A stretch of DNA of 64,000 bases from Armatimonadota bacterium. GTDB lineage: Bacteria; Armatimonadota; Fimbriimonadia; Fimbriimonadales; Fimbriimonadaceae. The translations under genes were made by a program, and so were the position numbers. Every line of letters starts with the position of its first letter. The first letter of the stretch is position 1. The notes under the pieces are model-generated. The model made no database searches. It was not told where the DNA came from and saw only the letters and a list, made by a program, of their open reading frames with translations. The stretch is taken from assembly GCA_020161505.1 (NCBI GenBank), contig JAIUNY010000005.1:129983-193982 (forward strand), given 5' to 3'. Shown here one piece after another: positions 44,501 to 51,466 of the stretch.

Positions 44501-45072
44501 AAGAGGAGCCCATCCGTGTGAAGGTCGCGGGGGTTCTCAGCCAGGTCTCGATCCGTCCAAGCCAAAAAACCGGCAACCTCGTCGCTCGCCTCGCCATCGA
44601 GGACTTCACGGGGCAGGTGAGTTGCTTCGCCTTCGGCGACACCGTGACGAAGTATCAGAGCCTGCTTGAGAAAGACAAGGTCGTCATCATCGGGGGTCGC
44701 GTGAAGTTCGATGAGCGATCTCAGGCCACCGAGCGCACTCCCGAGCTGCAGATTTTTGACGTCGAGGAGATGGGCGCGCCGATGGAGGTCTCGGACGATG
44801 AGTCGGTCGAGGGCAGCGTGATGGTCCGCATCCGATCCGCGACGGAAGCCCAGCTCAAATGGCTCCGAGGCTGGATCGACAAGCACCCCGGCTACCACGA
44901 ACTCGTGATCCATTTCCAGAAGGCGAAGAATGCCTCGCCCATGGTGATGCTCAAGCGGGTTCGCCCGAGCGAAGAGTTCCTTCGGCGAATCGAGCGAAGC
45001 CTCGCCGACTGCGATGTCGAAGTCATCACCCACGCTGGAGTCATGGCCGAAGAAGTCCAGGAGCCAGCCTGA
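41521..45072 (+). CDS. dnaE: DNA polymerase III alpha subunit
   Basis: 1183 residues, DnaE1 type. PHP domain first (FVHLHNHTEYSLLDGATR, ITDHG), then the polymerase core with palm aspartates in MPDVDMDFEDARRDEVI, then FGTLGAKAAIRDAARVMG and GKKDKDIMDQMQGEF. The tandem HhH region and OB fold (VKVAGVLSQVSIRPSQKTGN) follow at the C-terminus. It copies the chromosome in the replisome. The ATG at 41521 gives the usual DnaE N-terminus; ATG 41467 would add 18 residues, and neither has a clear ribosome-binding site. Confidence 0.96.
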   Translation: MCSRPFVHLHNHTEYSLLDGATRIKDMVKRAKEHDMPAMAITDHGVMFGCMEFYFECKKQGVKPIIGMEAYVAPNGMQNKQRGEDKDSFHLLLLAKNMDGYKNLCKLHTAAALQGFYYRPRIDHEILREHAKGLISSTTCLGSEVNQALLEGNYDRAQYIAGMYKEMFDPDSFFVELQDHGLPEQKLCNEGLVKIAKELKLPLVCTNDAHYLCKSDAEPHDVLLCIGTGSQMSDEKRFKFTGEEFYVKTPEEMASLFPQHPEAMENSLMFADMVDLQLGSSRAIMPNPELEEGHNPTSYLRYLAEKGLKERVKNPDDSYYERLNYELGVIEKTGYDTYFLLVKEFAQFTRNQGIMFGVRGSAAGSLVSYTVGITDVDPVNYDLTFERFLNPERVSMPDVDMDFEDARRDEVIKWVTEKYGEERVAQIITFGTLGAKAAIRDAARVMGFMPIEADRVAKTIPTGPGWSIDKAFKEVAEFKQVVESDPRIKKLVDTALKIEGLSRHAGVHAAGVVIAEEPLSEYVPLYRGNDGQAVTAYEMGILEKIGLLKMDFLGLSNLTVLARTIDHIRKTHADLPKDQVISDHPVIDGGHMAIPFEDQPTFDMLSRGETVGVFQLESGGMRRNIIELKPQNVRELAAMVALYRPGPMEHIPQFVSNKFGRTPIKVLDDKMEPILAETYGIIVYQDQVLKLVQALAGFSLGKADILRRAMGKKDKDIMDQMQGEFIAGCLENGVAQEVADKVWELLLPFAGYAFNKAHAVCYAILAYQTAYLKANYPVEYLAGLLGVFREREDKVTTFIEECRRNKIAVLPPDINLSGLDFTIETQTVGSGKKQRTVKSIRFGLGAIKGVGSGLVRAIVEERENEPFTHLFEFCDRLRPHGLNKGSLEALIRAGALECIDKNRNKLLQAYEGALIFADNANRQRIVGQDSLFGESAELELQLPTLPDAPMPDRSDILKMEKETMGIYVSDHPLRGYEFTLRQAATHTCAAVLEQEEPIRVKVAGVLSQVSIRPSQKTGNLVARLAIEDFTGQVSCFAFGDTVTKYQSLLEKDKVVIIGGRVKFDERSQATERTPELQIFDVEEMGAPMEVSDDESVEGSVMVRIRSATEAQLKWLRGWIDKHPGYHELVIHFQKAKNASPMVMLKRVRPSEEFLRRIERSLADCDVEVITHAGVMAEEVQEPA

Positions 45073-45150
45073 CCCAAGAGGTCGACAAGTCCCGGTCGCC
45101 GGGAGCAGAAGGGCGACGCGGTGCGATATGATCACCACAGGAGTTCAGAT

Positions 45151-45879
45151 TTGACCCACACACCATCCCAATTCCGAACCGTTGCCGTGGCGATTCTCGC
45201 CCTTGCTGGTGCCACGATGGCCCTGGCCGCCGACGCCTTTGACCGCAACAACGCCAACATTTCGCTGCTCCAGCAGCGAGAAGTTCAGCAGGATATGGGC
45301 ATCGGCGAAGACATGCGCGCGAAGCTGAACAAGCATGCTGACTGGTTCAATGGCGAAATGAAGAAGCTCCAGGACGCCTTCCAAGAAGAAGCACGGCAAT
45401 CGGGCAAGCAACCCGCTCCCCCGGAAGCCAAGATCCAAAAGCTGCAGCAAGAATTTGCCAAGCGGGTCATGGGAGAGCTCAATGACAAGCAAATCGTCCG
45501 CCTTCGTGAGCTGACCATCCAATCGGTCGGATTCCCCGCCCTGATGAACGACGACGTCGCCAAAAAGGTGGGGATCACCGACAAGCAAAAGCAACGCCTC
45601 CGCTCCACGTTCGAGGCGATGATGAAGAAGCTGAACGCCGAGCAAGAAAAGGTGCTGAAACCGATCTACGATAAGTACAACTCCAAGAAGCCGGCGAACG
45701 AGGAAGAAGCCAAGAAGCTCCAAGAGGATGCTGCCAAGGAAGCCGAGGCCGCCAGCAAGAAGCTCGAGCCGACGATCAAGAAACTCCGCGACGACTGGAT
45801 CATCACCGTGAAGAAAACCGTGAAAGCCATCCAGCTCAACCGCTTCGAAGCCTTGATGGGTAAGCCGTTCAAGAGCTAA
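45151..45879 (+). CDS. exported helical protein, Spy/CpxP-like layout
   Basis: 242 residues. TTG start at 45151 with AGGAG seven bases upstream. Signal peptide (about 9-27, VAVAILALAGATMALAA). The mature part is almost entirely helical and rich in Lys, Glu and Gln, with long coiled-coil stretches. Repeats of the kind LNDKQIVRLRELTIQ and ITDKQKQRLRSTFEAMMKKL recall the LTxxQ-like segments of Spy/CpxP periplasmic chaperones. No metal or catalytic motif. The chaperone-like role is inferred from layout only. Confidence 0.7.
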   Translation: MTHTPSQFRTVAVAILALAGATMALAADAFDRNNANISLLQQREVQQDMGIGEDMRAKLNKHADWFNGEMKKLQDAFQEEARQSGKQPAPPEAKIQKLQQEFAKRVMGELNDKQIVRLRELTIQSVGFPALMNDDVAKKVGITDKQKQRLRSTFEAMMKKLNAEQEKVLKPIYDKYNSKKPANEEEAKKLQEDAAKEAEAASKKLEPTIKKLRDDWIITVKKTVKAIQLNRFEALMGKPFKS

Positions 45880-45899
45880 GAGCCCAACTGAATTCCTAG

Positions 45900-45933
45900 G
45901 GCCGCAAGGGACTGATGTCTCTTGCGGCCTTTT
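45900..45933 (+). terminator. intrinsic terminator
   Basis: GGCCGCAAG (45900-45908) pairs with CTTGCGGCC (45921-45929), followed by TTTT. It ends the transcript of the helical exported protein and lies 21 bp before the next start, so the 45954 gene needs its own promoter or readthrough. Confidence 0.85.
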
Positions 45934-45953
45934 CGCGCGTCTGGAAGGTATCT

Positions 45954-46640
45954 ATGCACGCACTCTCCGCCCTCGTCTGCCTTGTCGCCCTGGCGAACCC
46001 CCAAGAGACAGGTCTCGGCCAGACCAAACTGGACCTCAAGGACTCCTACGGCTACACCAGCGCCCAAGTCGTGAAAATGGGATCCGAAAAGTGGTTCGCC
46101 CTGGTGTACAAAAAAGAAGGAGGCGAGACGACCCACTCGATGACCATGGCGGCGTGGACATTCGGAGTCGCCCAGACCGAAGAGCGCGACAAGCTGATCG
46201 CCAAGATGCCGAAAACGGATCGAGAGCGGATCCTGAACGTGCGTGAACTGATTTCCGGCGTGCGCACTCATTCCATCAATATCGGAAGCGATTTCTCGGG
46301 CGGGGGCACGATCTGGAATCTGAGCCACGCCTCGACCCTGAGCGAAGTGGATGATGTCATCGGCGTGTTGATGAACCCTCCCAAGCACACTCCTCGCGCC
46401 ACCCAAGCTCTGGTTTGGGAGCGTCTGGCGGCACTGAAGGCGAAATTCAAACGCATTTCTCCCGAGATGATGGAGCGGAACTACGGCCCGGCGGTCGAGG
46501 AAACCAACATGCGGATCATGAGCCTGGAGTCGGATTGGAAGGCAGTCCTGGGGGTGATTCCTGCCTACGACATCAAACGCCGGGAGCGCGTGATGGCGTT
46601 CGTTGCCGCCTCGGTGGAGATCGCGATCAACGAGTGGTGA
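45954..46640 (+). CDS. exported protein of unknown function
   Basis: 228 residues from ATG 45954, with GGAAGG five bases upstream. Short signal peptide (about 1-15). The mature part is mixed alpha/beta without cysteines; patches such as DLKDSYGYTSAQVVKMGSEK and HSINIGSDFSGGGTIWNLSH do not match a family I know. The upstream open frame to 45915 lies inside the terminator and is rejected. It may read through from the gene before it. Confidence 0.65.
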   Translation: MHALSALVCLVALANPQETGLGQTKLDLKDSYGYTSAQVVKMGSEKWFALVYKKEGGETTHSMTMAAWTFGVAQTEERDKLIAKMPKTDRERILNVRELISGVRTHSINIGSDFSGGGTIWNLSHASTLSEVDDVIGVLMNPPKHTPRATQALVWERLAALKAKFKRISPEMMERNYGPAVEETNMRIMSLESDWKAVLGVIPAYDIKRRERVMAFVAASVEIAINEW

Positions 46641-46645
46641 GCGAA

Positions 46646-46758
46646 ACGCCGAGTCGGCGCCCGGCCCAAGGCCAATCCCCCGAGTCTCGCGAGGCAAGTG
46701 GCAGTTTAATCTGAGCGAGCACCGCGAGCCTCTCCCGCCCCGGCCGCCGACTCGGCAG
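46646..46758. repeat. intergenic repeat element, copy A
   Basis: About 110 bp framed by inverted ends (46649-46664 with 46740-46755, 15 of 16 paired). Internal blocks CCCAAGGCCAATCCCCCGAG and GCCTCTCCCGCCCC recur in copy B (56864-56959), whose terminal stem has a different sequence but is also paired. It lies just upstream of the AAA ATPase gene. Confidence 0.6.
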
Positions 46759-46878
46759 CGGTGGTTCGTGGAGAGCGGGGAAGGGAGGCAGGGGTGAGGC
46801 GGAGAGAGTTCGGCCGGGCCAGCGAGCCGTCAAGAAGCTGCAAGCCGGAAACCCCGGGCGACCCGTGGGGAAGTCGGG

Positions 46879-46907
46879 TGTTACCCATGTCTCCGGAACA
46901 TTTTCTG
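46879..46907. mobile_element. possible IS-end remnant
   Basis: The stretch GTGTTACCCATGTCTCCGGA resembles, from memory, the terminal repeats of some IS481/IS21-like elements (TGTTACCCATGTC). It also shares the spaced pattern TGTyA-n3-ATGTC with the IS end at 63880-63930. No transposase is attached. A low-confidence relic. Confidence 0.3.
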
Positions 46908-46939
46908 CCGATGATGAGGGAGAACCGCCGTCAGGTAGC

Positions 46940-48040
46940 ATGGATTTTCAAGGACAGCTGTCAGTGAGCACGGAGCACCCCCACCCCTACCACGAGTCGT
47001 TGACTCTGAAGAACTTCACCGCGTTCGAGGAAGCCAGCTTCGAGTTCGTGCCAGGGATCAACGTCTTCATTGGCGAGAACGGCACGGGGAAAACACATGT
47101 GATGAAGGTGCTGTATGGCATTCAAACACTGGTAAGCGATTTCCGAGCTAGGAAGCGCAGATCGTCTGTGGATCTAACAGAGGTCTTCGGCGCATATTCG
47201 CAGGAAGAGTTGTTCAGAGTATCGGACACCCTAGAGGACAGAGTCGGAGAGATCGCCGGTGCATTTGGCGGCAGGAACTGGGCCTATCCCTTCTCGCCAG
47301 AATCTAGTGAGTTTTCCTTTTACGCTGAACTAGCAGCGTTCTTCGGCACTCATCCGATTGATCTGTTTGAGTCAGGATGGGCATCCGCAGTGTATATCCC
47401 CTCGATCAACATGATTGCCCACACCGAGGGGTTTCTCAGCACATTTGAGAGGTTTGATATCGACTTTGATCGGACAACCAGGGATATCGTCGTTTACCTG
47501 CTTTCGCCGGAGTTGCGAAGCTCCGAGGTATTCATCTGGGAGGAAATATCGAATCAATTACAAGCTCTGCTTCCCGGGAATGTAGTCCTCGAAGGCGAGA
47601 GATTTTTCGTCTCAGTCGGTAAAAGCCTTCTTTCGATGCCGCTAGTGGCCGAAGGATCGCAAAAGATAGCCACGCTTGACAGACTACTTCGGGTTGGAGC
47701 CCTCGAACCAGGCACCACTCTCTTCTGGGACGAGCCCGAGGTCGGGCTGAACCCGAAACTGATGGATGAACTCGTGAAAGCCCTCATCCTCCTCGCCCGC
47801 TCCGGTGTCCAAATCTTCCTGACCACCCACAGCTACGTGATCCTCAAGGAACTCGACCTGCAAATCGCCGAGGACGACCCGATCCGCTACTTCCTCTTTG
47901 AACCCACCGAATCCAGCGGCACCAAGGTCACTCCGTTCGATACTCTCGCAGAAGTCCACCCCAACCCGATCTTGGAGCAATACAACGACCTATACGACCG
48001 AGAGATCACGCGAAAAACGGGGCGAAAGAAAGCCCAATGA
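46940..48040 (+). CDS. AAA family (ABC-type/OLD-like) ATPase
   Basis: 366 residues. Walker A GENGTGKT (45-52) follows a typical N-terminal strand pair (SLTLKNFTAFEEASFEF). The insert region about 70-230 is unlike anything I know. EGSQK (238-242) stands in for the signature loop. Walker B is LFWDEPE (261-267) with the D-loop GLNPKL, and TTHS (295-298) is the sensor His. This is the SMC/ABC-like AAA_15/AAA_21 class common in two-gene defence modules. The start could also be GTG 46973. It overlaps its partner gene by 4 bp (ATGA), and its codon use looks less GC-biased than its neighbours'. Confidence 0.8.
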   Translation: MDFQGQLSVSTEHPHPYHESLTLKNFTAFEEASFEFVPGINVFIGENGTGKTHVMKVLYGIQTLVSDFRARKRRSSVDLTEVFGAYSQEELFRVSDTLEDRVGEIAGAFGGRNWAYPFSPESSEFSFYAELAAFFGTHPIDLFESGWASAVYIPSINMIAHTEGFLSTFERFDIDFDRTTRDIVVYLLSPELRSSEVFIWEEISNQLQALLPGNVVLEGERFFVSVGKSLLSMPLVAEGSQKIATLDRLLRVGALEPGTTLFWDEPEVGLNPKLMDELVKALILLARSGVQIFLTTHSYVILKELDLQIAEDDPIRYFLFEPTESSGTKVTPFDTLAEVHPNPILEQYNDLYDREITRKTGRKKAQ

Positions 48041-48540
48041 GACAGATGAGGGAGAGCGGCATCACCTTCGACTTCGCAGAGATGAAGTCGGTTGTCCGGC
48101 AAGATTCAAAGGCCGACGGCGGTCACGAGTGCTGGTCCGGCATTGACTTCCGGTGCGTCACGGCTACTGGTGAGCACCTCTGGATCGAAATCAAGAACTT
48201 CGACCTGTCTCGTTTTCCCCCTAGATTCCGGGGAGGAAAACAGCGGGAATACGTCGGCAAAATTAGCTCGAAATCCCTGGCCCGCGAAATTCGAGACAAG
48301 TTTCTTGGAACAGCCGCTTACCTTGGATTGACTGGAACCCTCGAAAGACAGCCCATTCTCTATGTGGCGATCGTGGAGCCGCCCCGCGCAGTCGATAAGG
48401 CACTCCTTCTGGGACTGAGCGATCAACTAGCCGGATTCCTTCAAAAGCGGCTTCCCTGGACTTCTCCAGCCAGCCTCATCGTGATGAGTCTTGACGAGTG
48501 GAACAAAATCTACACTGAGTTTCCAGCCGAAAAAGACTAA
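48037..48540 (+). CDS. PD-(D/E)XK nuclease-like partner of the AAA ATPase
   Basis: 167 residues. I do not recognise a named family. The core GIDFRC...LWIEIKNFD gives D37-x13-E51-x-K53, the spacing and strand context of a PD-(D/E)XK nuclease active site. Preceding and following segments (YVGKISSKSLAREIRDKF; QPILYVAIVEPP; ASLIVMSLDEW) fit an alpha/beta core. It starts in an ATGA overlap with the ATPase gene, so the two are made together. Likely role: the effector nuclease of an ATPase-gated module. Function inferred; catalysis unproven. Confidence 0.6.
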   Translation: MRQMRESGITFDFAEMKSVVRQDSKADGGHECWSGIDFRCVTATGEHLWIEIKNFDLSRFPPRFRGGKQREYVGKISSKSLAREIRDKFLGTAAYLGLTGTLERQPILYVAIVEPPRAVDKALLLGLSDQLAGFLQKRLPWTSPASLIVMSLDEWNKIYTEFPAEKD

Positions 48541-48566
48541 GGTTCCTCACCCGCTAAAACAAAAAA

Positions 48567-48654
48567 TGGCGGAGCGAGAGGGATTCGAACCCTCGATAGG
48601 TTGCCCTATACACGATTTCCAATCGTGCTCCTTCAACCGCTCGGACACCGCTCC
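48567..48654 (-). tRNA. tRNA-Ser (anticodon GGA)
   Basis: 88-base class II tRNA on the minus strand: acceptor GGAGCGG with TCGCTCC (one G-T pair), D arm GTCCGAGCGGTTGAAGGAGC, anticodon stem CACGA/TCGTG with loop TTGGAAA, giving GGA (Ser, UCC/UCU). Long variable arm; T arm GAGGGTTCGAATCCCTC. CCA is encoded. Its 3' end faces the ATPase/nuclease pair. Confidence 0.95.
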
Positions 48655-48733
48655 GCGCCAAGACCCTCCGAAGAGAGCCCCTCTATTGTGATCGGACGGC
48701 GACCACCAGGTAAAGACCCCCTAGGCCCAGACT

Positions 48734-48762
48734 TTGGTTCAACCGGCCCCGACCGATACAAT
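48734..48762 (+). promoter_or_regulatory. candidate promoter of the his genes
   Basis: TTGGTT (48734-48739), 17-base spacer, TACAAT (48757-48762). Transcription would begin within about 10 bases of the hisB ATG at 48773, giving an almost leaderless message. That would also explain the absence of a ribosome-binding site. Confidence 0.35.
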
Positions 48763-48772
48763 GCACACAGTT

Positions 48773-49372
48773 ATGAGCAAGTCGTCGCAGGGCCTGCGCC
48801 ACGCGGAAATCGAACGCGAAACCAAAGAAACCAAGGTCTACATCAATCTTGGTTTTGATGGCGGATCGAAGCAAGACATCAAAACAGGCGTCGGATTCTT
48901 CGACCACATGCTTCAGCAGCTCGGCTTCCACGGCATGCTCGATCTCGGCGTGAGCTGCGAAGGCGATCTCCACATCGACGACCACCACACCATCGAAGAT
49001 GTTGGCATCTCCCTCGGCCAAGCGATCCGCAAAGCCCTCCACGATTCCCCCATCGCCCGATTCGCCAGCCTGCACGTTCCCATGGACGATGCCCTCGTCT
49101 TGGTTGCGATTGATGTCAGCGGACGCGGAGCCCTTGGCTTCAACGTGCCCTTCGCCCGAGAAACCATCGGCGACATGAGCACCGAATGCGTGCGCGAGTT
49201 CTTCAAGTCCGTCGCGCTCCATGCGGGGATCAATCTCCACATGCACAAGGTCGCGGGCGAGAACGATCACCACGTTTGCGAAGCCCTCTTCAAAGGATTC
49301 GGGATCGTGCTCAACCGCGCCGCCGAACCGGTGGACCGGCAAGGCCCGGCGAGCACCAAAGGCGTTCTCTAA
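48773..49372 (+). CDS. hisB: imidazoleglycerol-phosphate dehydratase
   Basis: 199 residues, monofunctional HisB. It dehydrates imidazoleglycerol phosphate to imidazoleacetol phosphate (Mn-dependent). Family signatures: ETKETKVYINLGFDG, GVGFFDHMLQQLGFHG, DDHHTIEDVGISLGQA, and the second metal half GENDHHVCEALFKGFG. Upstream in-frame ATG at 48761 lies in the putative -10 box, so 48773 is preferred. First of three his genes. Confidence 0.95.
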   Translation: MSKSSQGLRHAEIERETKETKVYINLGFDGGSKQDIKTGVGFFDHMLQQLGFHGMLDLGVSCEGDLHIDDHHTIEDVGISLGQAIRKALHDSPIARFASLHVPMDDALVLVAIDVSGRGALGFNVPFARETIGDMSTECVREFFKSVALHAGINLHMHKVAGENDHHVCEALFKGFGIVLNRAAEPVDRQGPASTKGVL

Positions 49373-49380
49373 CCAAAATC

Positions 49381-49974
49381 ATGGTCGTCATCCTCGACTA
49401 CGGAATGGGGAATCTGCGCAGTGTGCTCAAAGCCTGCGAGCACCTGGGTCACGAGGCGCGGGTGCAACCAAACCTCGATGGCGCCACCAAAGTGATCCTC
49501 CCCGGCGTCGGAGCCTTTGCTCAAGCCATGCAGAACCTGGCTCCCATTGCCGACGATCTTCGCGCCTGGGCCAGCCAAGGTCAACCCCTTCTCGGCATCT
49601 GCCTGGGCCAGCAACTGCTTTTTGAATCCAGCGAGGAGTTTGGCGAATCCAAGGGCCTCGGCATCCTCGGGGGACACGTGAAGTACTTCCCCAAACACCT
49701 GGGACTCAAGACCCCTCAGATCGGGTGGAACGTCCTGGAACCCCGCGAGGGATCGGGTTTGATGCAGCGCGTGGCCCCGCAAGATCGTGTGTACTTTGTG
49801 CACTCGCTCTACACCGATTGCGCGGATGCCAGCGATGCGGCGGCTTGGACGGAATACGGTCTGCGCTACCCATCGGCGATTGAACGAGGGGCGATCTGGG
49901 CTACCCAGTTTCACCCCGAAAAGAGTGGTCACGTTGGACTGACAATTCTGGAGAACTTCCTTAAATGCTCGTAA
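49381..49974 (+). CDS. hisH: imidazole glycerol phosphate synthase, glutamine amidotransferase subunit
   Basis: 197 residues. It supplies ammonia from glutamine to HisF. Triad visible: Cys74 in LLGICLGQQLLF, and the His and Glu of QFHPEKSG near the C-terminus. DYGMGNLRSV and GVGAF are at the N-terminus. It starts 8 bp after hisB and its last 10 bp overlap hisA. Its obligate partner hisF is not in the window. Confidence 0.95.
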   Translation: MVVILDYGMGNLRSVLKACEHLGHEARVQPNLDGATKVILPGVGAFAQAMQNLAPIADDLRAWASQGQPLLGICLGQQLLFESSEEFGESKGLGILGGHVKYFPKHLGLKTPQIGWNVLEPREGSGLMQRVAPQDRVYFVHSLYTDCADASDAAAWTEYGLRYPSAIERGAIWATQFHPEKSGHVGLTILENFLKCS

Positions 49975-50696
49975 TCCCCGCCATTGATATCATCGACGGT
50001 CAGTGCGTCCGTCTCACCCAAGGTGACTATTCACGCAAAACCGTCTACGATTCAGATCCCGTGGCGATGGCGCAGCAGTTCGCCGAGGAAGGCGCCAAGT
50101 GGATCCACATTGTCGACCTCGATGGAGCCAAGGCGGGCACCCCGATCAACCTGCACGTCGTCAAAGAGATCGTTCGCAAAGTCGACATCCAGGTGGAGTT
50201 CGGCGGAGGTCTCCGGGACTCGCTTGCCATCGAACGTGCTCTGAGTGCCGGAGTGGCTCGCGTTGTCATCGGCACCCGACTCACCCAAGATTGCCTCGAA
50301 GCCGCTCGTTGGTTTGAAAAGTACGGCGACAAAATCATCGCCGGCATCGACATGAAAGATGGCCTCGTCGCCGTTCATGGATGGGAAGAAACCTCCACCC
50401 AGCGCGGCCTGGATCTGGCCAAGCGACTCGAAAGCCTCGGCTGCGAGCGATTCAACGTAACCGACATTTCCACCGATGGCACCCTGGCTGGGCCGAATCT
50501 CGACATGATGCGCACCTGGGCCAGCGAGCTTTCTCGACCCGTCGTCGCAAGCGGCGGCGTGGCCTCGGTTGAGGACATTCTCAGCCTCAGCTCTACCGGT
50601 TGCGAGGCGGTCATCGTCGGCAAAGCGATTTACGAAGGCAAGCTCACAGTGGCCGATGCGATCAAGAATCTTGAGTCTGTCTTGGCAAAATCTTAA
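49965..50696 (+). CDS. hisA: phosphoribosylformimino-5-aminoimidazole carboxamide ribotide isomerase
   Basis: 243 residues, TIM barrel. Opens MLVIPAIDIIDGQCVRLTQGDY with the catalytic Asp of the first strand. VDLDGAKAG, VEFGGGLRD, and the second-half phosphate site FNVTDISTDGTLAGPN and ASGGVASVEDI follow. It isomerises ProFAR to PRFAR, the substrate of HisH/HisF. No terminator follows; the next 228 bp hold a structured leader for the small membrane proteins. Confidence 0.95.
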   Translation: MLVIPAIDIIDGQCVRLTQGDYSRKTVYDSDPVAMAQQFAEEGAKWIHIVDLDGAKAGTPINLHVVKEIVRKVDIQVEFGGGLRDSLAIERALSAGVARVVIGTRLTQDCLEAARWFEKYGDKIIAGIDMKDGLVAVHGWEETSTQRGLDLAKRLESLGCERFNVTDISTDGTLAGPNLDMMRTWASELSRPVVASGGVASVEDILSLSSTGCEAVIVGKAIYEGKLTVADAIKNLESVLAKS

Positions 50697-50760
50697 AATT
50701 ATCAAGAAAACAGTCCCATAAATTGATGTTTAACCGGAACTTTGGTGTAAATTATTGAAA

Positions 50761-50892
50761 CACCACCGAGTTCGGTAGGACTCGCAAGCCAAGCCGCTTT
50801 CCGATGAGGGCATGGATGGGACCGCAAGACCATCTCATCTCGAAGGCAGGATAGATTCGCGAGGGGGACCGCAAGCCCACCGACCGGTGGTG
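50761..50892 (+). ncRNA. candidate structured leader RNA before the small membrane protein genes
   Basis: Closing stem CACCACCG (50761-50768) with CGGTGGTG (50885-50892). Inside, three copies of a hairpin motif GGAC(Y)CGCAAG(A)CC occur at 50778-50790, 50818-50831 and 50864-50878. Each presents a C-GCAA-G loop. The middle copy tops a longer arm (GATGA/TCATC, GATGG/CCATC). A weak -10 (TAAATT, 50748-50753) would start transcription at the first stem. The first coding start follows 33 bases after the closing stem. I cannot match it to a known riboswitch. Confidence 0.45.
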
Positions 50893-50924
50893 AATGATTT
50901 CCGCCTGAGGGCAGGGAACACGCC

Positions 50925-51161
50925 ATGGATGCCGCCAACTTTCTCATCATCATCCCACTGTTGGGATGCGCGCTCGTCGGACTGACATCGCTCGTCAGCA
51001 TCATGCTCAACCACCAGCGCAAGATGGCTGAACTCATTCGAGAGCGCCACGTCGATTCCACGCGTGAGCAGGTTCTCCAGCAGGAGCTCGCGGCACTTCG
51101 GCAAGAGGTTCGGCAGCTTCGGGCAACGGCCCGTCAAGGAAGCCACGAGGTGAGCGCATGA
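50925..51161 (+). CDS. small membrane protein, paralogue 1 of 4
   Basis: 78 residues: N-terminal membrane helix (about 5-27, FLIIIPLLGCALVGLTSLVSIML), then NHQRKMAELIRERHV and a coiled coil (LQQELAALRQEVRQLRA). The layout recalls PspB of the phage-shock system (helix, juxtamembrane basic segment, coiled coil), but sequence similarity is not evident. The stop overlaps the next start (ATGA). The tail would face the cytoplasm. Confidence 0.7.
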   Translation: MDAANFLIIIPLLGCALVGLTSLVSIMLNHQRKMAELIRERHVDSTREQVLQQELAALRQEVRQLRATARQGSHEVSA

Positions 51162-51445
51162 GTGAAGAAGTCGCGTCGGTTTTGGTGTTCGGGCTACTCT
51201 TCATGATCCCGATCATCGCGATCCTGACGAATCACCAGCGGAAAATGGCGGAGATGATTCATGGCAAGGCGCAGCAACAGCAGGGTCAGGCCGCTCAAAA
51301 CCAAGATCTGATGGTTCACGAGCTCATGCGCTTGCGGGAGCAAGTGACCACCCAAGCCCTGCAGATCGAGGATCTTCGCCAAGCTCTCGCCCACACCACA
51401 CCCCAACCTGCCCCGGCGCAATGGGATACCGAGCGCCTGAGTTAG
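51158..51445 (+). CDS. small membrane protein, paralogue 2 of 4
   Basis: 95 residues: membrane helix (about 7-24), NHQRKMAEMIHGK directly after it, a Gln-rich stretch, then a coiled coil (LMRLREQVTTQALQIEDLRQAL) and a short Pro-rich tail ending TERLS. Shares HQRKMAE and the heptad pattern with its neighbours. Coupled to paralogue 1 by ATGA. Confidence 0.7.
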   Translation: MSEEVASVLVFGLLFMIPIIAILTNHQRKMAEMIHGKAQQQQGQAAQNQDLMVHELMRLREQVTTQALQIEDLRQALAHTTPQPAPAQWDTERLS

Positions 51446-51466
51446 CGGGTATCACTCGCAAACGTC

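Noticed and set aside
42970..45138. 722-codon frame antisense to dnaE
   Set aside because: Shadow of dnaE; no protein family pattern.
46797..46815. Possible attachment-site remnant resembling the tRNA-Ser 3' end
   Set aside because: Only scattered identity (GGCGGAG..AGAG..TTCG) with gaps; too weak to claim a tRNA-derived duplication, and no integrase is present.
46627..46941. Short frames across the spacer before the AAA ATPase
   Set aside because: They follow the repeat element and have Arg/Pro/Ser-rich composition typical of translated GC-rich spacer.
50761..50892. Reading the hisA-downstream leader as a c-di-GMP (GEMM) riboswitch
   Set aside because: GGGACCGCAAG superficially recalls GACGCAAAGCC, but the tetraloop-receptor arrangement and flanking consensus are missing.
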